Shown here one piece after another: positions 1 through 10,782 of a stretch of DNA of 64,000 nucleotides. Below the pieces are notes generated by a model. It saw nothing but the letters and a program-made list of their open reading frames with translations. It did no database searches and was not told the origin of the DNA. Origin of the DNA: Mactromeris polynyma (Eukaryota; Mollusca; Bivalvia; Venerida; Mactridae); assembly GCA_032209605.1 (NCBI GenBank), contig JASFXZ010000020.1, positions 1,123,501-1,187,500 of the forward strand. The letters are read 5' to 3'. Each line of letters begins with the position of its first letter. Within the stretch, counting starts at the first letter, position 1. Position numbers and translations under genes: made by a program.

Positions 1-1893
1 ATGGGGATACTGGCGCAAGGGTAAATATGTATGGGGATACTGGTGCAAGGGTAAACATGTATGGGGATACTGGCGCAAGGGTAAATATGTATGGGGATAC
101 TGGTGCAAGGGTAAACATGTATGGGGATACTGGCGCAAGGGTAAATATGTATGGGGATACTGGTGCAAGGGTAAACATGTATGGGGATACTGGTGCAAGG
201 GTAAACATGTATGGGGATACTGGTGCAAGGGTAAACATGTATGGGGATACTGGTGCAAGGGTAAACATGTATGGGGATACTGGTGCAAGGGTAAACATGT
301 ATGGGGATACTGGTGCAAGGGTAAACATGTATGGGGATACTGGCGCAAGGGTAAATATGTATGGGGATACTGGTGCAAGGGTAAACATGTATGGGGATAC
401 TGGTGCAAGGGTAAACATGTATGGGGATACTGGTGCAAGGGTAAACATGTATGGGGATACTGGTGCAAGGGTAAACATGTATGGGGATACTGGTGCAAGG
501 GTAAACATGTATGGGGATACTGGTGCAAGGGTAAACATGTATGGGGATACTGGTGCAAGGGTAAACATGTATGGGGATACTGGCGCAAGGGTAAATATGT
601 ATGGGGATACTGGTGCAAGGGTAAACATGTATGGGGATACTGGTGCAAGGGTAAACATGTATGGGGATACTGGTGCAAGGGTAAACATGTATGGGGATAC
701 TGGTGCAAGGGTAAACATGTATGGGGATACTGGTGCAAGGGTAAACATGTATGGGGATACTGGCGCAAGGGTAAATATGTATGGGGATACTGGCGCAAGG
801 GTAAATATGTATGGGGATACTGGCGCAAGGGTAAATATGTATGGGGATACTGGCGCAAGGGTAAACATGTATGGGGATACTGGTACAAGGGTGAACATGT
901 ATGGGGATACTGGCGCAAGGGTAAATATGTATGGGGATACTGGTGCAAGGGTAAACATGTATGGGGATACTGGTGCAAGGGTAAACATGTATGGGGATAC
1001 TGGTGCAAGGGTAAACATGTATGGGGATACGGGTGCACGGGTAAACATGTATGGGGATACTGGTACAAGGTTGAACATGTATGATGATACTGGTGCAAGG
1101 GTAAACATGTATGGGGATACTGGTACAAGGGTGAACATGTATGATGATACTGGTGCAAGGGTAAACATGTATGGGGATACTGGTGCAAGGGTAAACATGT
1201 ATGGGGATACTGGTACAAGGGTAAACATGTATGGGGATACTGGTGCAAGGGTAAACATGTATGGGCATACTGGTACAAGGGTGAACATGTATGATGATAC
1301 TGGTGCAAGGGTAAACATGTATGGGGATACTGGTGCAAGGGTAAACATGTATGGGGATACTGGTGCAAGGGTAAACATGTATGGGGATACTGGCGCAAGG
1401 GTAAACATGTATGGGAATAGGGGTGCAAGGGTAAACATGTATGGGGATACTGGTGCAAGGGTAAACATGTATGGTGATACTGGTGCAAGGGTAAACATGT
1501 ATGGGGATACTGGTGCAAGGGTGAACATGTATGGTGATACTGGTACAAGGGTAAACATGTATGGGGATACTGGTGCAAGGGTAAACATGTATGGGGATAC
1601 TGGTGCAAGGGTAAACATGTATGGTGATACTGGTGCAAGGGTAAACATGTATGGGGATAATGGTGAAAGGGTAAACATGTATGGGGATACTGGTACAAGG
1701 GTAAACATGTATGGGGATACTGGTGCAAGGGTAAACATGAATGGTGATACGGGTGCAAGGGTAAATATGCATGGGAATACTGGTGCAAGGGTAAACATGT
1801 ATGGGAATATGGGTGCAAGGGTAAACATGTATGGGAATAGAGGTGCAAGGGTAAACATGTTTGGCAATACGGGTGCAAGAAATGACCTGGCCG
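1..1893 (-). repeat. 30-bp minisatellite derived from the centre of family A
   Basis: About 63 head-to-tail 30-bp units; the array runs off the left edge. Units 1-840 are nearly uniform with two linked variants (ggc with aat, ggt with aac); units from about 1020 rightwards are more degenerate, as expected at an array edge. One plus frame reads as a 628-aa protein of MYGDTGARVN decapeptides, but the consensus unit lacks stops in five of six frames, so openness is not evidence of coding. Read on the minus strand the unit contains CCCCATACATGTTTACCCTT, which matches the middle of dispersed family A (compare 29514-29540 and 38180-38200). The last unit runs directly into unexpanded antisense A sequence at 1894. 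I infer a non-coding array born inside an A copy. Confidence 0.9.
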
Positions 1894-2125
1894 ATCATGA
1901 TGAACAACTTTAGAAACTTTAGGGTGACAACATGGGGGAAATTATTTCATTTATGGAATACATCACGAAACAAGTCAAGAAAGTCAGCAATAATATGAAT
2001 ATCATATAAAGTGAAAGAAATGCAAATTGGGAAAGGGGAACTTAAAATATATCTAAAATACAAATAATACCCATACAGCGATATACAGCCTGGAACTGCC
2101 ATTAAAAATCCTGAACTTGCGTTTT
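1894..2125 (-). mobile_element. Family A, 5' half, flank of the 30-bp array
   Basis: Antisense family A sequence continues from the array. The 'gacctggccgatcat' segment corresponds to 'ggcctggccgaccat' in the full-length antisense copy at 45720-46185, and the right end 'cagcgatatacagcctggaactgcc' region corresponds to that copy's 5' part. The A 3' half, if present, lies left of the window. The short minus ORF overlapping 1947-2246 looks like noise. Confidence 0.7.
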
Positions 2126-2965
2126 CAAAGTCCGTAAACATACAAGTGTACACTTCGATACCTTTGAAAGAAGATTTGATCAACATTTTAACATAATTAA
2201 TCAGAAGAGGATTGGAGGTAAGTGTTCTAGCACGTATAGTGACCAAACGATATCCTGATTATTGAGGGAACACAGGCACGCATTCAATGTAAACTGATAA
2301 AACATTACATTACACGTGTTTCATTTGTTCAGGAAACATATCAAAAAGAAGCGACTTGGCTCAACATTGCATGGTGTCTACGGAAAGATAATATAAAAGA
2401 ATGTTTGATTTATATTGATTTATTTTTGTTTTTAAATAAATCACTCAAATCTTGTATTGATTTTTATTGAATAATCCGAAATCTATTTATAATCATATTT
2501 ATAAACATCAGGATATTGTTTTGATGTTTTGTATTTTACATGCCCTGCGTTCAGTAAAGGTATTTGAGGATATCGTTTCGTAACGTTTTGCAATTTGATT
2601 CCCCATTGGCAGGCAATATGATACGGTGGGCCAGGGATACAAAACAAAACGTTCGCAACTGTTAGCCGTAACTGAACGCAGGGCTGATTTGTCAATTATT
2701 GTTTATGAAATGCGTGTCGCGATTTACGTTAAACATTCTGTGCATTTTGTAAAAGTTTATGAGAGATATACCTCTAATAGAATTTACAAAACATTTTATT
2801 TTAAAATTCGAAAATCACTTCCAACTACACGTGGTATAAATATATCCCAACTTTTCGACCTGTCGCATGAATATTGACCTTGTGCATTAATTGAACATGT
2901 ACAAATGATCAGATATGTACTACAGTATGGTATTAATGATTTACTTCTTTTAGAAGAGAAGGAAT
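2126..2965. other. Unassigned AT-rich spacer
   Basis: No gene, RNA or clear repeat recognised. Overlapping short ORFs on both strands (about 2483-2877) lack any recognisable domain and are probably chance. The segment ends at the 3' terminus of the antisense A array. Confidence 0.5.
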
Positions 2966-3474
2966 AAATAGCTATAGGGAACGCCACATACAATAGACAG
3001 TGCCAGCCCACTAAGACCTCCGGGTAGCTATAGGGAACGCCACATACAATAGACAGTGCCAGCCCACTAAGACCTCCGGGTAGCTATAGGTAACGCCACA
3101 TACAATAGACAGTGCCAGCCCACTAAGACCTCCGGGTAGCTATAGGTAACGCCACATACAATAGACAGTGCCAGCCCACTAAGACCTCCGGGTAGCTATA
3201 GGGAACGCCACATACAATAGACAGTGCCAGCCCACTAAGACCTCCGGGTAGCTATAGGGAACGCCACATACAATAGACAGTGCCGGCCCACTAAGACCTC
3301 CGGGTAGCTACAGGGAACGCCACATACAATAGACAGTGCCAGCCCACTAAGACCTCCGGGTAGCTACAGGGAACGCCACATACAATAGACAGTGCCAGCC
3401 CACTAAGACCTCCGGGTAGCTATAGGGAACGCCACATACAATAGACAGTGCCGGCCCACTAAGACCTCCGGGAG
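2966..3474 (-). repeat. 56-bp tandem array from the family A 3' end
   Basis: Nine 56-bp units, each with 'gggaacgccacatacaatag' followed by 'cagtgccagcccac' and 'agacctccggg'. This is the reverse complement of the A 3' segment (ccggaggtctgtg...gcactgtcttatgtatgtggcgttccc). The left edge continues into 'aagagaaggaataaat', which is antisense A terminus (gcaacttattccttctc). Units differ at only a few positions (ggg/ggt, cagg/tagg, ccag/ccgg), suggesting recent expansion or homogenisation. The right edge stops in mid-element. Confidence 0.88.
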
Positions 3475-3621
3475 AATTCTAGTTTACGTGGGATTGTGCC
3501 TGTCACTTTATATATACCTATTGATGAAATATAATAAAATCCGGAAATATTTACCACAGTATAAAATATGCACTCTTCGTTAAGTTAGAACGCGATTCCA
3601 TTTCAGATTTATACGGTATTT

Positions 3622-3806
3622 TGATTCTCCTATTTATTCCTTATGGTCTGCCAGGCCATTCCTTGCGCCTCTGTTCCTTAACGTATGTACCCTTTAACCT
3701 CCTCAAGTGCCTTATGTTTTATGGATTGTTGTTTTACCGGAGGTCTGTGTGGGGAGGCACTGTCTTATGTATGTGGCGTTCCCTGTAGCAACTTATTCCT
3801 TCTCTT
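3622..3806 (+). mobile_element. Family A, 3' half, single copy
   Basis: Unexpanded A copy with the typical order: 'ggtctgccaggccattcc', 'cctcctcaagtgccttatg', 'ggattgttgttttaccgg', 'ggaggcactgtcttatg', 'gtggcgttccctgtagcaac'. It faces the antisense array at 2966-3474 about 150 bp away, so the pair is inverted. The 68-aa ORF here is a shadow of the repeat. Confidence 0.85.
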
Positions 3807-4539
3807 TTGTTGTGAAATGTTAAGCATGTCACTTGCGACAGGGGAAATGTGGATAATACCTGTGAATGGGCTTGATAAGCATATTCACTAAAGTAATACA
3901 AAGTGAATTAAACAATGTATTTATACAATGTTAAAACTGAATGAAAGTGTTTTTTTATAAAACACGTGTCTAGTAGGTCGGTGATTTTCGGCACTGTTTT
4001 GTAAAAGTTTATGGGAAATGTAGCACATAAATTTACAAAACGTTTTACATCTGTCAGATGTTTGTATGGTTGCAAAATAGATCATTTCCAATGTCTTGTT
4101 GTACCGAGTTAATAGATATTCTACCAAATATTGTCAGATAATGTATATCGATAATACAAGGACATGGCACAGTGGTATGACGTATAATTGATAGACGTAC
4201 ATGTTCATAAAGGCAGTTGATTTGAAATTCAGAATTAATACATGTTTTACGATTCGTTTGTTTTCTACAGACTTCCTTCTAGTGACAACTTTAATTACTG
4301 GTATATAAATCATAAGTTATTATGCATAATTAACAAATAATTAAAGAATAAATTACCTTGCTAGGTAGCTTGATAAATACAAATTATAACATATTGATGA
4401 AGAAAAAATACACTTAATTTAATTGATACATTTGGGTTGATCGATACATTAATTCAATAATAGGTTAACTAAATTGTCGATTGATTGATTCGTTTGGTTG
4501 ATTCATTTATTCAATTTTATTGAAGGATTAATTTTCATT
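3807..4539. other. Unassigned AT-rich spacer
   Basis: No recognised gene or repeat. From about 4440 the sequence grades into attgatt-rich simple sequence. Confidence 0.45.
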
Positions 4540-4930
4540 AATTTGATTGGTTGATTTATCGATTTATTGATTGGTTGATATAATTTGATTTGATTGATTG
4601 ATTTGATTGGTTAATTATCATTAATTTGATTTGATTCATCGATTGATTTGATTGGTTAATTATCATTAATTTGATTTGATTCATTGATTGATTTGATTGG
4701 TTAATTATCATTAATTTGATTTGATTCATTGTTTGATTGGATTGGTTAATTATCATTAATTTGATTTGATTCATTGATTGATTTGATTGGTTAATTTTCA
4801 ATAATTTGATTGATTAATTTTCATTAATTTGATTGATTAATTTTCATTATATCGATTGATTTGATTGAGTGATTGATCTATCGAATTATCGATTCGATTG
4901 ATTGGTTGATTGATTGGTTGATTGATTCAG
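4540..4930. repeat. TTGATT-rich simple repeat with 45-bp periodicity
   Basis: Low-complexity sequence of ttgatt/ttaatt words. Between about 4611 and 4800 five units repeat at exactly 45 bp (ttaattatcatt at 4611, 4656, 4701, 4746 and the variant at 4791). An antisense 81-aa ORF of INQSNQ-type repeats is a product of the composition. Confidence 0.85.
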
Positions 4931-5797
4931 AATACCAAAGCTACACATACGGAAGTTGACATATATTTTCATTGGGATAAGGAATACTCTAAAATACACT
5001 GCCCTCCAAAAGTTCCTTCACACTTCGACAATTACCATTGCAGTTAACGTATTTTCATATGTGTGTCTCATGCAATAAATGGAAAATGCTTTTTGAAACA
5101 GCAATAATATTCTGTAGAAGTATTTATAAATTTGTACTGAAAAAATTATTTCATTTTTTGTGTCAGATCTTTTACACACACAAATGTTGGTCGATGCATG
5201 CTGCTGCAGAGATGTGCAAATTGGTAATTCTTAACTATCCATCACAGAAGTGGGATGAATAATTTTACTTCATGGTCGTACATGTCTCCTTTAAAATTCT
5301 GCATAAAAAAGTATTTTTTTCATGTGTGAAGAAAGCTTTGGATGGCAGTGTAAAACATACTTATCATGACCACAGACACTAAGCCTGACCAAAGACATGT
5401 TCAGTGCATCTGCATTTGAACACGGTTCAGTACGGAACAGGAAAAACAACACTATATCATTTCTAAGACATAACTTTACCATAACCTCTCGCTTTGTTGC
5501 GGTTTTGCAGAACTAAGTCCATATGTTATCATAAACAGAGCAGTGCTTAACAATTCTATCGAAAAGATGATAAAATACTCTCTTCAAATGTCGTCGATTT
5601 GCATTCACATATGACACGTTTTGTCTAGGAACTTCGTAGTTCTGCCCACGTAAGATGCAAATCTATACCAAGGTTAGTGAACCCTACAACATCCTGACAT
5701 CTTTTCAGACATATTATTGCTTACGGGACCCAGTTACTCACAAAATGTAAAAAACTTTATTTCTGAGTGACATTCCTTTTTAATTGTGTTGTGTGAA
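4931..5797. other. Unassigned spacer
   Basis: No domain-bearing ORF, RNA gene or repeat was recognised. Two small ORFs (5038-5262 plus, 5291-5482 minus) have no recognisable features. Confidence 0.45.
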
Positions 5798-7727
5798 TAC
5801 AGTAAAACCTCACTCAAAGACCATCTCAATAATAAGACCATCTCAATATTAAGATCATCTCAATAATAATACCATCTCAATAATAAGACCATCTCAATAA
5901 TAAGACCATCTCAATAATAAGACCATCTCAATAATAAGACCATCTCAATAATAAGACCATCTCAATATTAAGACCATCTCAATATTAAGACCATCTCAAT
6001 AATAAGACCATCTCAGTATTAAGACCATCTCAATAATAAGACCATCTCAATAATAAGACCATCTCAATAATAAGATCATCTCAATATTAAGACCATCTCA
6101 AGGATAAGACCATCTCAATAATAAGACCATCTCAATAATAAGATCATCTCAATAATAAGACCATCTCAATAATAAGACCATCTCAATAATAAGACCATCT
6201 CAATAATAAGACCATCTCAATAATAAGACCATCTCAATAATAAGATCATCTTAATATTAAGACCATCTCAAGGATAAGACCATCTCAATAATAAGACCAT
6301 CTCAATAATAAGATCATCTCAATAATAAGACCATCTCAATAATAAGACCATCTCAGTATTAAGACCATCTCAATAATAAGACCATCTCAATAATAAGACC
6401 ATCTCAATAATAAGATCATCTCAATAATAAGACCATCTCAATAATAAGACCATTTCAATAATAAGACCATCTCAATAATAAGACCATCTCAATAATAAGA
6501 CCATCTCAATAATAAGACCATCTCAATAATAAGACCATCTCAATAATAAGACCATCTCAATAATAAGACCATCTCAATAATAAGACCATCTCAATAATAA
6601 GACCATTTCAATAATAAGACCATCTCAATAATAAGACCATTTCAATAATAAGACCATCTCAATAATAAGACCATTTCAATAATAAGACCATCTCAATAAT
6701 AAGACCATCTCAATAATAAGACCATCTCAATAATAAGACCATCTCAATAATAAGACCATCTCAATAATAAGACCATTTCAATAATAAGACCATCTCAATA
6801 ATAAGACCATCTCAATAATAAGACCATTTCAATAATAAGACCATCTCAATAATAAGACCATTTCAATAATAAGACCATCTCAATAATAAGACCATCTCAA
6901 TAATAAGACCATCTCAATAATAAGACCATCTCAATAATAAGACCATCTCAATAATAAGATCATCTCAATAATAAGACCATCTCAATAATAAGATCATCTC
7001 AATAATAAGACCATCTCAATAATAAGACCATCTCAATAATAAGACCATCTCAATAATAAGACCATCTCAATGATAAGACCATCTCAATAATAAGACCATC
7101 TCAATAATAAGATCATCTCAATATTAAGACCATCTCAAGGATAAGACCATCTCAATATTAAGATCATCTCAATATTAAGACCATCTCAATGATAAGACCA
7201 TCTCAATAATAAGATCATCTCAATATTAAGACCATCTCAATAATAAGACCATCTCAATAATAAGACCATCTCAATAATAAGACCATCTCAATAATAAGAC
7301 CATCTCAATAATAAGACCATCTCAATGATAAGACCATCTCAATAATAAGACCATCTCAATAATAAGATCATCTCAATATTAAGACCATCTCAATGATAAG
7401 ACCATCTCAATAATAAGACCATCTCAATAATAAGATCATCTCAATATTAAGACCATCTCAATGATAAGACCATCTCAATAATAAGACCATCTCAATAATA
7501 AGATCATCTCAATATTAAGACCATCTCAATAATAAGACCATCTCAATAATAAGATCATCTCAATATTAAGACCATCTCAATAATAAGACCATCTCAGTAT
7601 TAAGAACAAAATTTGAAGTACAGTTACCCTATTTTCTTTTTATTCCGCCTCAATATTAAGACCACTTTAAGAATAAGACAAGGTTAACGGGTCCCAAGGG
7701 TTGTCGTGATATTGTGGTTATACTGTA
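5798..7727. mobile_element. Pogo-like MITE (family B) hugely expanded inside
   Basis: The left end TACAGTAAAACCTCAC and the right end GGTTATACTGTA are inverted termini flanked by TA, as in pogo/Tigger-type elements. The compact version of the same element is seen at 19716-19897 (182 bp). Here the left end leads within 15 bp into a 17-bp array. After the array the normal right half resumes ('tttattccgcctcaatattaag', 'gggtcccaagg'). The compact copies already hold two or three of the 17-bp words near the left terminus, so the array arose by expansion of a resident sub-repeat. No transposase is present. Confidence 0.85.
5812..7605. repeat. 17-bp minisatellite inside family B
   Basis: About 105 units of aataataagaccatctc. 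Variants (atattaag, gatcatc, aggataag, catttc, aatgataag) are not random. They recur in blocks: a mixed block near 6060-6160 recurs near 6230-6330, alternating ctc/ttc units occur at about 6600-6870, and a four-unit (68-bp) pattern repeats through about 7320-7510. This is higher-order structure from successive segmental duplications within the array. Confidence 0.93.
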
Positions 7728-7997
7728 GTTTGAAGCAGGTATGATTGTTTCCTGGGAGCATGATCTAGCTTGCTAACATATACCCGTTGACAAGAACACA
7801 CATTTACATGCAAGGGAAGCAGCACCCAATTTACAAGCTTGCAATCATGATGTTAATTTACATCCAATCTACTTAATTTCAAACGGGGTAGGTTTTTCAG
7901 ATCATTAGGACAGTAAAATGCCTATTTGTTAACTGCCATTCTGCCTGAGTTTTATAATGTTTATTTTTAAACAATTGTACTGAATTTAATAATTTGT

Positions 7998-8195
7998 TAC
8001 AGGAAACGCCACATACTCAAGACAATGCCTCTCCAAACATACCGTCGGGAAAACAATAGTGTTCCTTTGCGTATTAACCCTTGCATCTCCTTGAGCAATG
8101 CCCGATGTTTTGTGGACTGTTGTTTTCCCGGAAGTTTGTGTGAGGAGGCACTGTCTTACGTATCTGACGTTCCCTCTACAACATATTCTCTCATA
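7998..8195. mobile_element. Fold-back pair of family A 3' ends
   Basis: Positions 7998-8056 are antisense A terminus (aggaaacgccacatactcaa, then 'cgtcgggaaaacaata'). This is followed at once by sense A from about 8057 to 8195 (cgatgttttgtggactgttg, 'ggaggcactgtcttacg', 'gacgttccctctacaac'). The two arms can pair over roughly 60 bp with a short loop. Overlapping ORFs on both strands simply read through the inverted arms. Confidence 0.75.
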
Positions 8196-8865
8196 TTTGT
8201 GATTTATTGAGAGGAGATACATCATATTTGCTTATGTACCATAGGTGTTATATTAAAGCGTATGACTACACATCTTAACACGAAGTATTTAACATGTCTG
8301 GTAAACATACAGCAGTGCATTTAATGTTTCAAAGCGCGTTGGATTGAAATTTCGCATACTTGTCATTCGTACGAAGAATGCCAATGTCAATTGGGGCAAA
8401 CGTTATATATGGGCTTAAAGTTGAACATGCCTTACATATATACTCTAAATTAAAGCTTAGTTTCACTTTCTGGGCCAATAATTGTGCATCTTTTTCCCAT
8501 GATAGACACAAAATACTCCGCTTTAGACACTAACCTATACAAAAAGCGTCTAAATTTGATTACCAGGATATTGCAGTTTGTAATTTTGATAACTTAGTTC
8601 TTGTTAGCAAGATTTATACCAATATAATTAAGTATTCTGTTTGATGCACAACATGCCCTAAATATATCGAACTGATTATATTTAATATTTGAGTTCTTTG
8701 TAGATAAGAATTGTGTCATGGTTTCAACTTGTACTTATGTAGCATTTCGAGCGTGTGGAAGTTTGCAGTATCTCTGCAGTATATAAAGTACAATTTCCAC
8801 CTACTCATGGGAGGTTTGATGTTTCACTGAACAACCTTAGGAGTTCTATTGTTCGTAACATATTC
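8196..8865. other. Unassigned spacer
   Basis: AT-rich sequence without recognisable gene or repeat. The short ORFs have no domains. Confidence 0.45.
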
Positions 8866-9103
8866 ATGAGCGCTGCTATGGGATTTACAACATCTTCTGT
8901 AAGTGACGTCATTTCAAGAAAATGCAACTATGTCACTATTGGCAAGTAGGATACAATATTTACTCCATATGGTCACTTCGTTTTCATATCGTCACATGAG
9001 GCAAAGGTTGCTTACTGTCAGCACATGGTGACGTCACATGTGACGTTTTCTGGAAATTACGTCACTTTAAGAAGAGGTTTGGAAATCGTTCAGCGGCGCT
9101 CAT
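8866..9103 (+). mobile_element. Palindromic MITE-like element P, copy 1
   Basis: 238 bp with imperfect terminal inverted repeats of about 60 bp, starting ATGAGCGCTGC and ending GCGGCGCTCAT. Each arm carries 'aacctcttct' and 'aagtgacgtcatttc'-type words. Perfect TGACGTCA octamers are at 8904-8911 and 9029-9036. Three relatives lie at 10608, 42560 and 48373, in the opposite orientation judged by the 'tatgggatttacaa' arm. No coding capacity; target duplication unclear. Confidence 0.8.
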
Positions 9104-9727
9104 ATGTTGTTTCGTACAGTGGTGGAGAATTTCACGTTAAGAGACATTTTGCAAACGAATACCATAGTTACGGTTTGGATTCAATCATTTGTGGCATAGT
9201 AATGAGTTTTGAATATTTTGTTTTCCGTTTTATTGATGCTGTCATCATCGTTTTCGATACAAATATTTAAAGGTAGATGGTCACCCTGTACCTGCGGTAT
9301 TGATGGCTGTTCTGTTAATTGATGGCTGCGCTATGTGCAAGGTGCGAGATCGACGAAGGGTAAGTAATTGGTATGTTTGTAGCATTTATTGTTGACTTTC
9401 AGAAAGCACATCCATTAATCAACGTAACAGCCATCATTAATACAGCAGGTTTGGTGTGGTTAACAAGTAATAATTCTGATAAAATGGACTGTCAATGTCT
9501 CCACACAGCCATACACTAAAACACTGCAGTATTACTTTTCTTAAACGCATCCTGGAACTGCCGAACACGAGCCCGTTTCAGGTATTACTTATGCTAGCGC
9601 AAACACGATGCGGAGGTCACGATAAAAAATACCTTAATTGGACACTTGTATTTGTGTTGTTTTGGAAATGTGTAAGCAAAGTGACAATGCAGTGTTGTAA
9701 AGTACATCTAAATGAAGGCAATGATCG
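9104..9727. other. Unassigned spacer
   Basis: No gene recognised. Short ORFs at 9025-9270 and 9495-9764 overlap the MITEs on either side and have no recognisable domain. Confidence 0.4.
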
Positions 9728-9992
9728 CAGGGCCCTTATTCACAAACGCTTTAAGACTGAATAACTGACTTAGACTTTAAAATTGCAAAAATAAATTTAC
9801 CATTATTTTGTTTTCATTATATTTAAACGGATCTTTTTTGCCTGAATATTTCTTGTTACTCACTCTACACTACATAGCCATGTTTTATCAAAATATATTG
9901 TGTAACAATAACGTAGGAACACAATGAAAATTTACTATTTTAAAGTCTAAGTCTGAGATTCTGTCTTAAAACGTTTGTGAATACGGGCCCTG
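9728..9992. mobile_element. MITE with CAGGGCCC...GGGCCCTG termini
   Basis: 265 bp bounded by inverted repeats of 50-60 bp. The left arm begins CAGGGCCCTTATTCACAAAC; the reverse complement of the right arm begins CAGGGCCCGTATTCACAAAC. Both continue with ttaagac and 'cttagactttaaaat'. The interior is AT-rich and non-coding. Termini of this GGGCCCGTATTCACAAA type are, from memory, common in marine invertebrate genomes. A related element lies at 36057-36314. Confidence 0.8.
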
Positions 9993-10607
9993 GTTTTCAC
10001 ATATGTATAACTCGGTTTATTTTGTCATAAATATAAACTATGTACTTTTAACCTAAACACGACTAAAGTAATAAATACCAAAACCAATCTGAATACCATT
10101 TGATTATATTCAGATAGTGTTCCCACTGATGAACATTGCTGAGGCGTTTCGTCTCCTACATAAAATAGATTACTATTTTACTCCATTTTCTTAATTACAT
10201 ACGATGTACGTAGGTGTTGTTGTTGTTAAATCGACTTACTGCTTGGTGATACATTGCCTAAAGTATTCGATGACATTATACAATGCTAGGAAACAGCAGA
10301 AATCAGTTAACATAGGTGATTATGCTGGGGTATGAATGTCGTTTTCTTTTTTAATTTATTCATCGGTTTTCTGCAAGCTGGTGTATCTAGGTAAACAAAT
10401 AAACATATGTGTCGCTTAACTTATATGCCGATTTGTGTTGAAACTAAGCAGATCTTTCGAAGGAAATGCACAGTTTACCATAATGTATTGGCATCGTAAT
10501 GCGGGAGTGTTCTATCGAATGCATTGTAAGGATAGAGAGCCTAGCATTATTTCCAAAGCCTTTATGTTCAGCAATGACCTATTATAGCACGAAAACTAGT
10601 GATTCAT
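9993..10607. other. Unassigned spacer
   Basis: AT-rich, no recognised gene, RNA or repeat beyond a short gttgttgtt run near 10215. Confidence 0.4.
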
Positions 10608-10782
10608 ATTAGCGCCGATCTACGAATTCCAACATCTTCTTCAAGTGACGTCACCATGTACTAACAGTAAGTAATATTCGCCGCATATGGCAATATGAAA
10701 ACGAAATGACCATATGGAGAAAATACTGTTTCCTGTTTGCAAATATCATAGAAGAGGTTGTACATTCCATAGCATCGCTCAT
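10608..10782 (-). mobile_element. Palindromic element P, copy 2 (internally deleted)
   Basis: 175 bp running from 'attagcgccgatc' to 'catagcatcgctcat'. It shares with the other copies the words 'aagtgacgtcaccatgtact', 'catatggcaatatgaaaacg' and 'gtttcctg'. One TGACGTCA is at 10646-10653. The right-arm gtgacatcacat segment is missing, which explains the shorter length. Confidence 0.75.

Noticed and set aside
27..1913. 628-aa ORF of MYGDTGARVN repeats as a structural protein gene
   Set aside because: The 30-bp unit is open in five of six frames, matches antisense family A, and runs into unexpanded A sequence at its right edge.
4556..4801. 81-aa antisense INQSNQ repeat ORF
   Set aside because: Composition effect of ttgatt-rich simple sequence.
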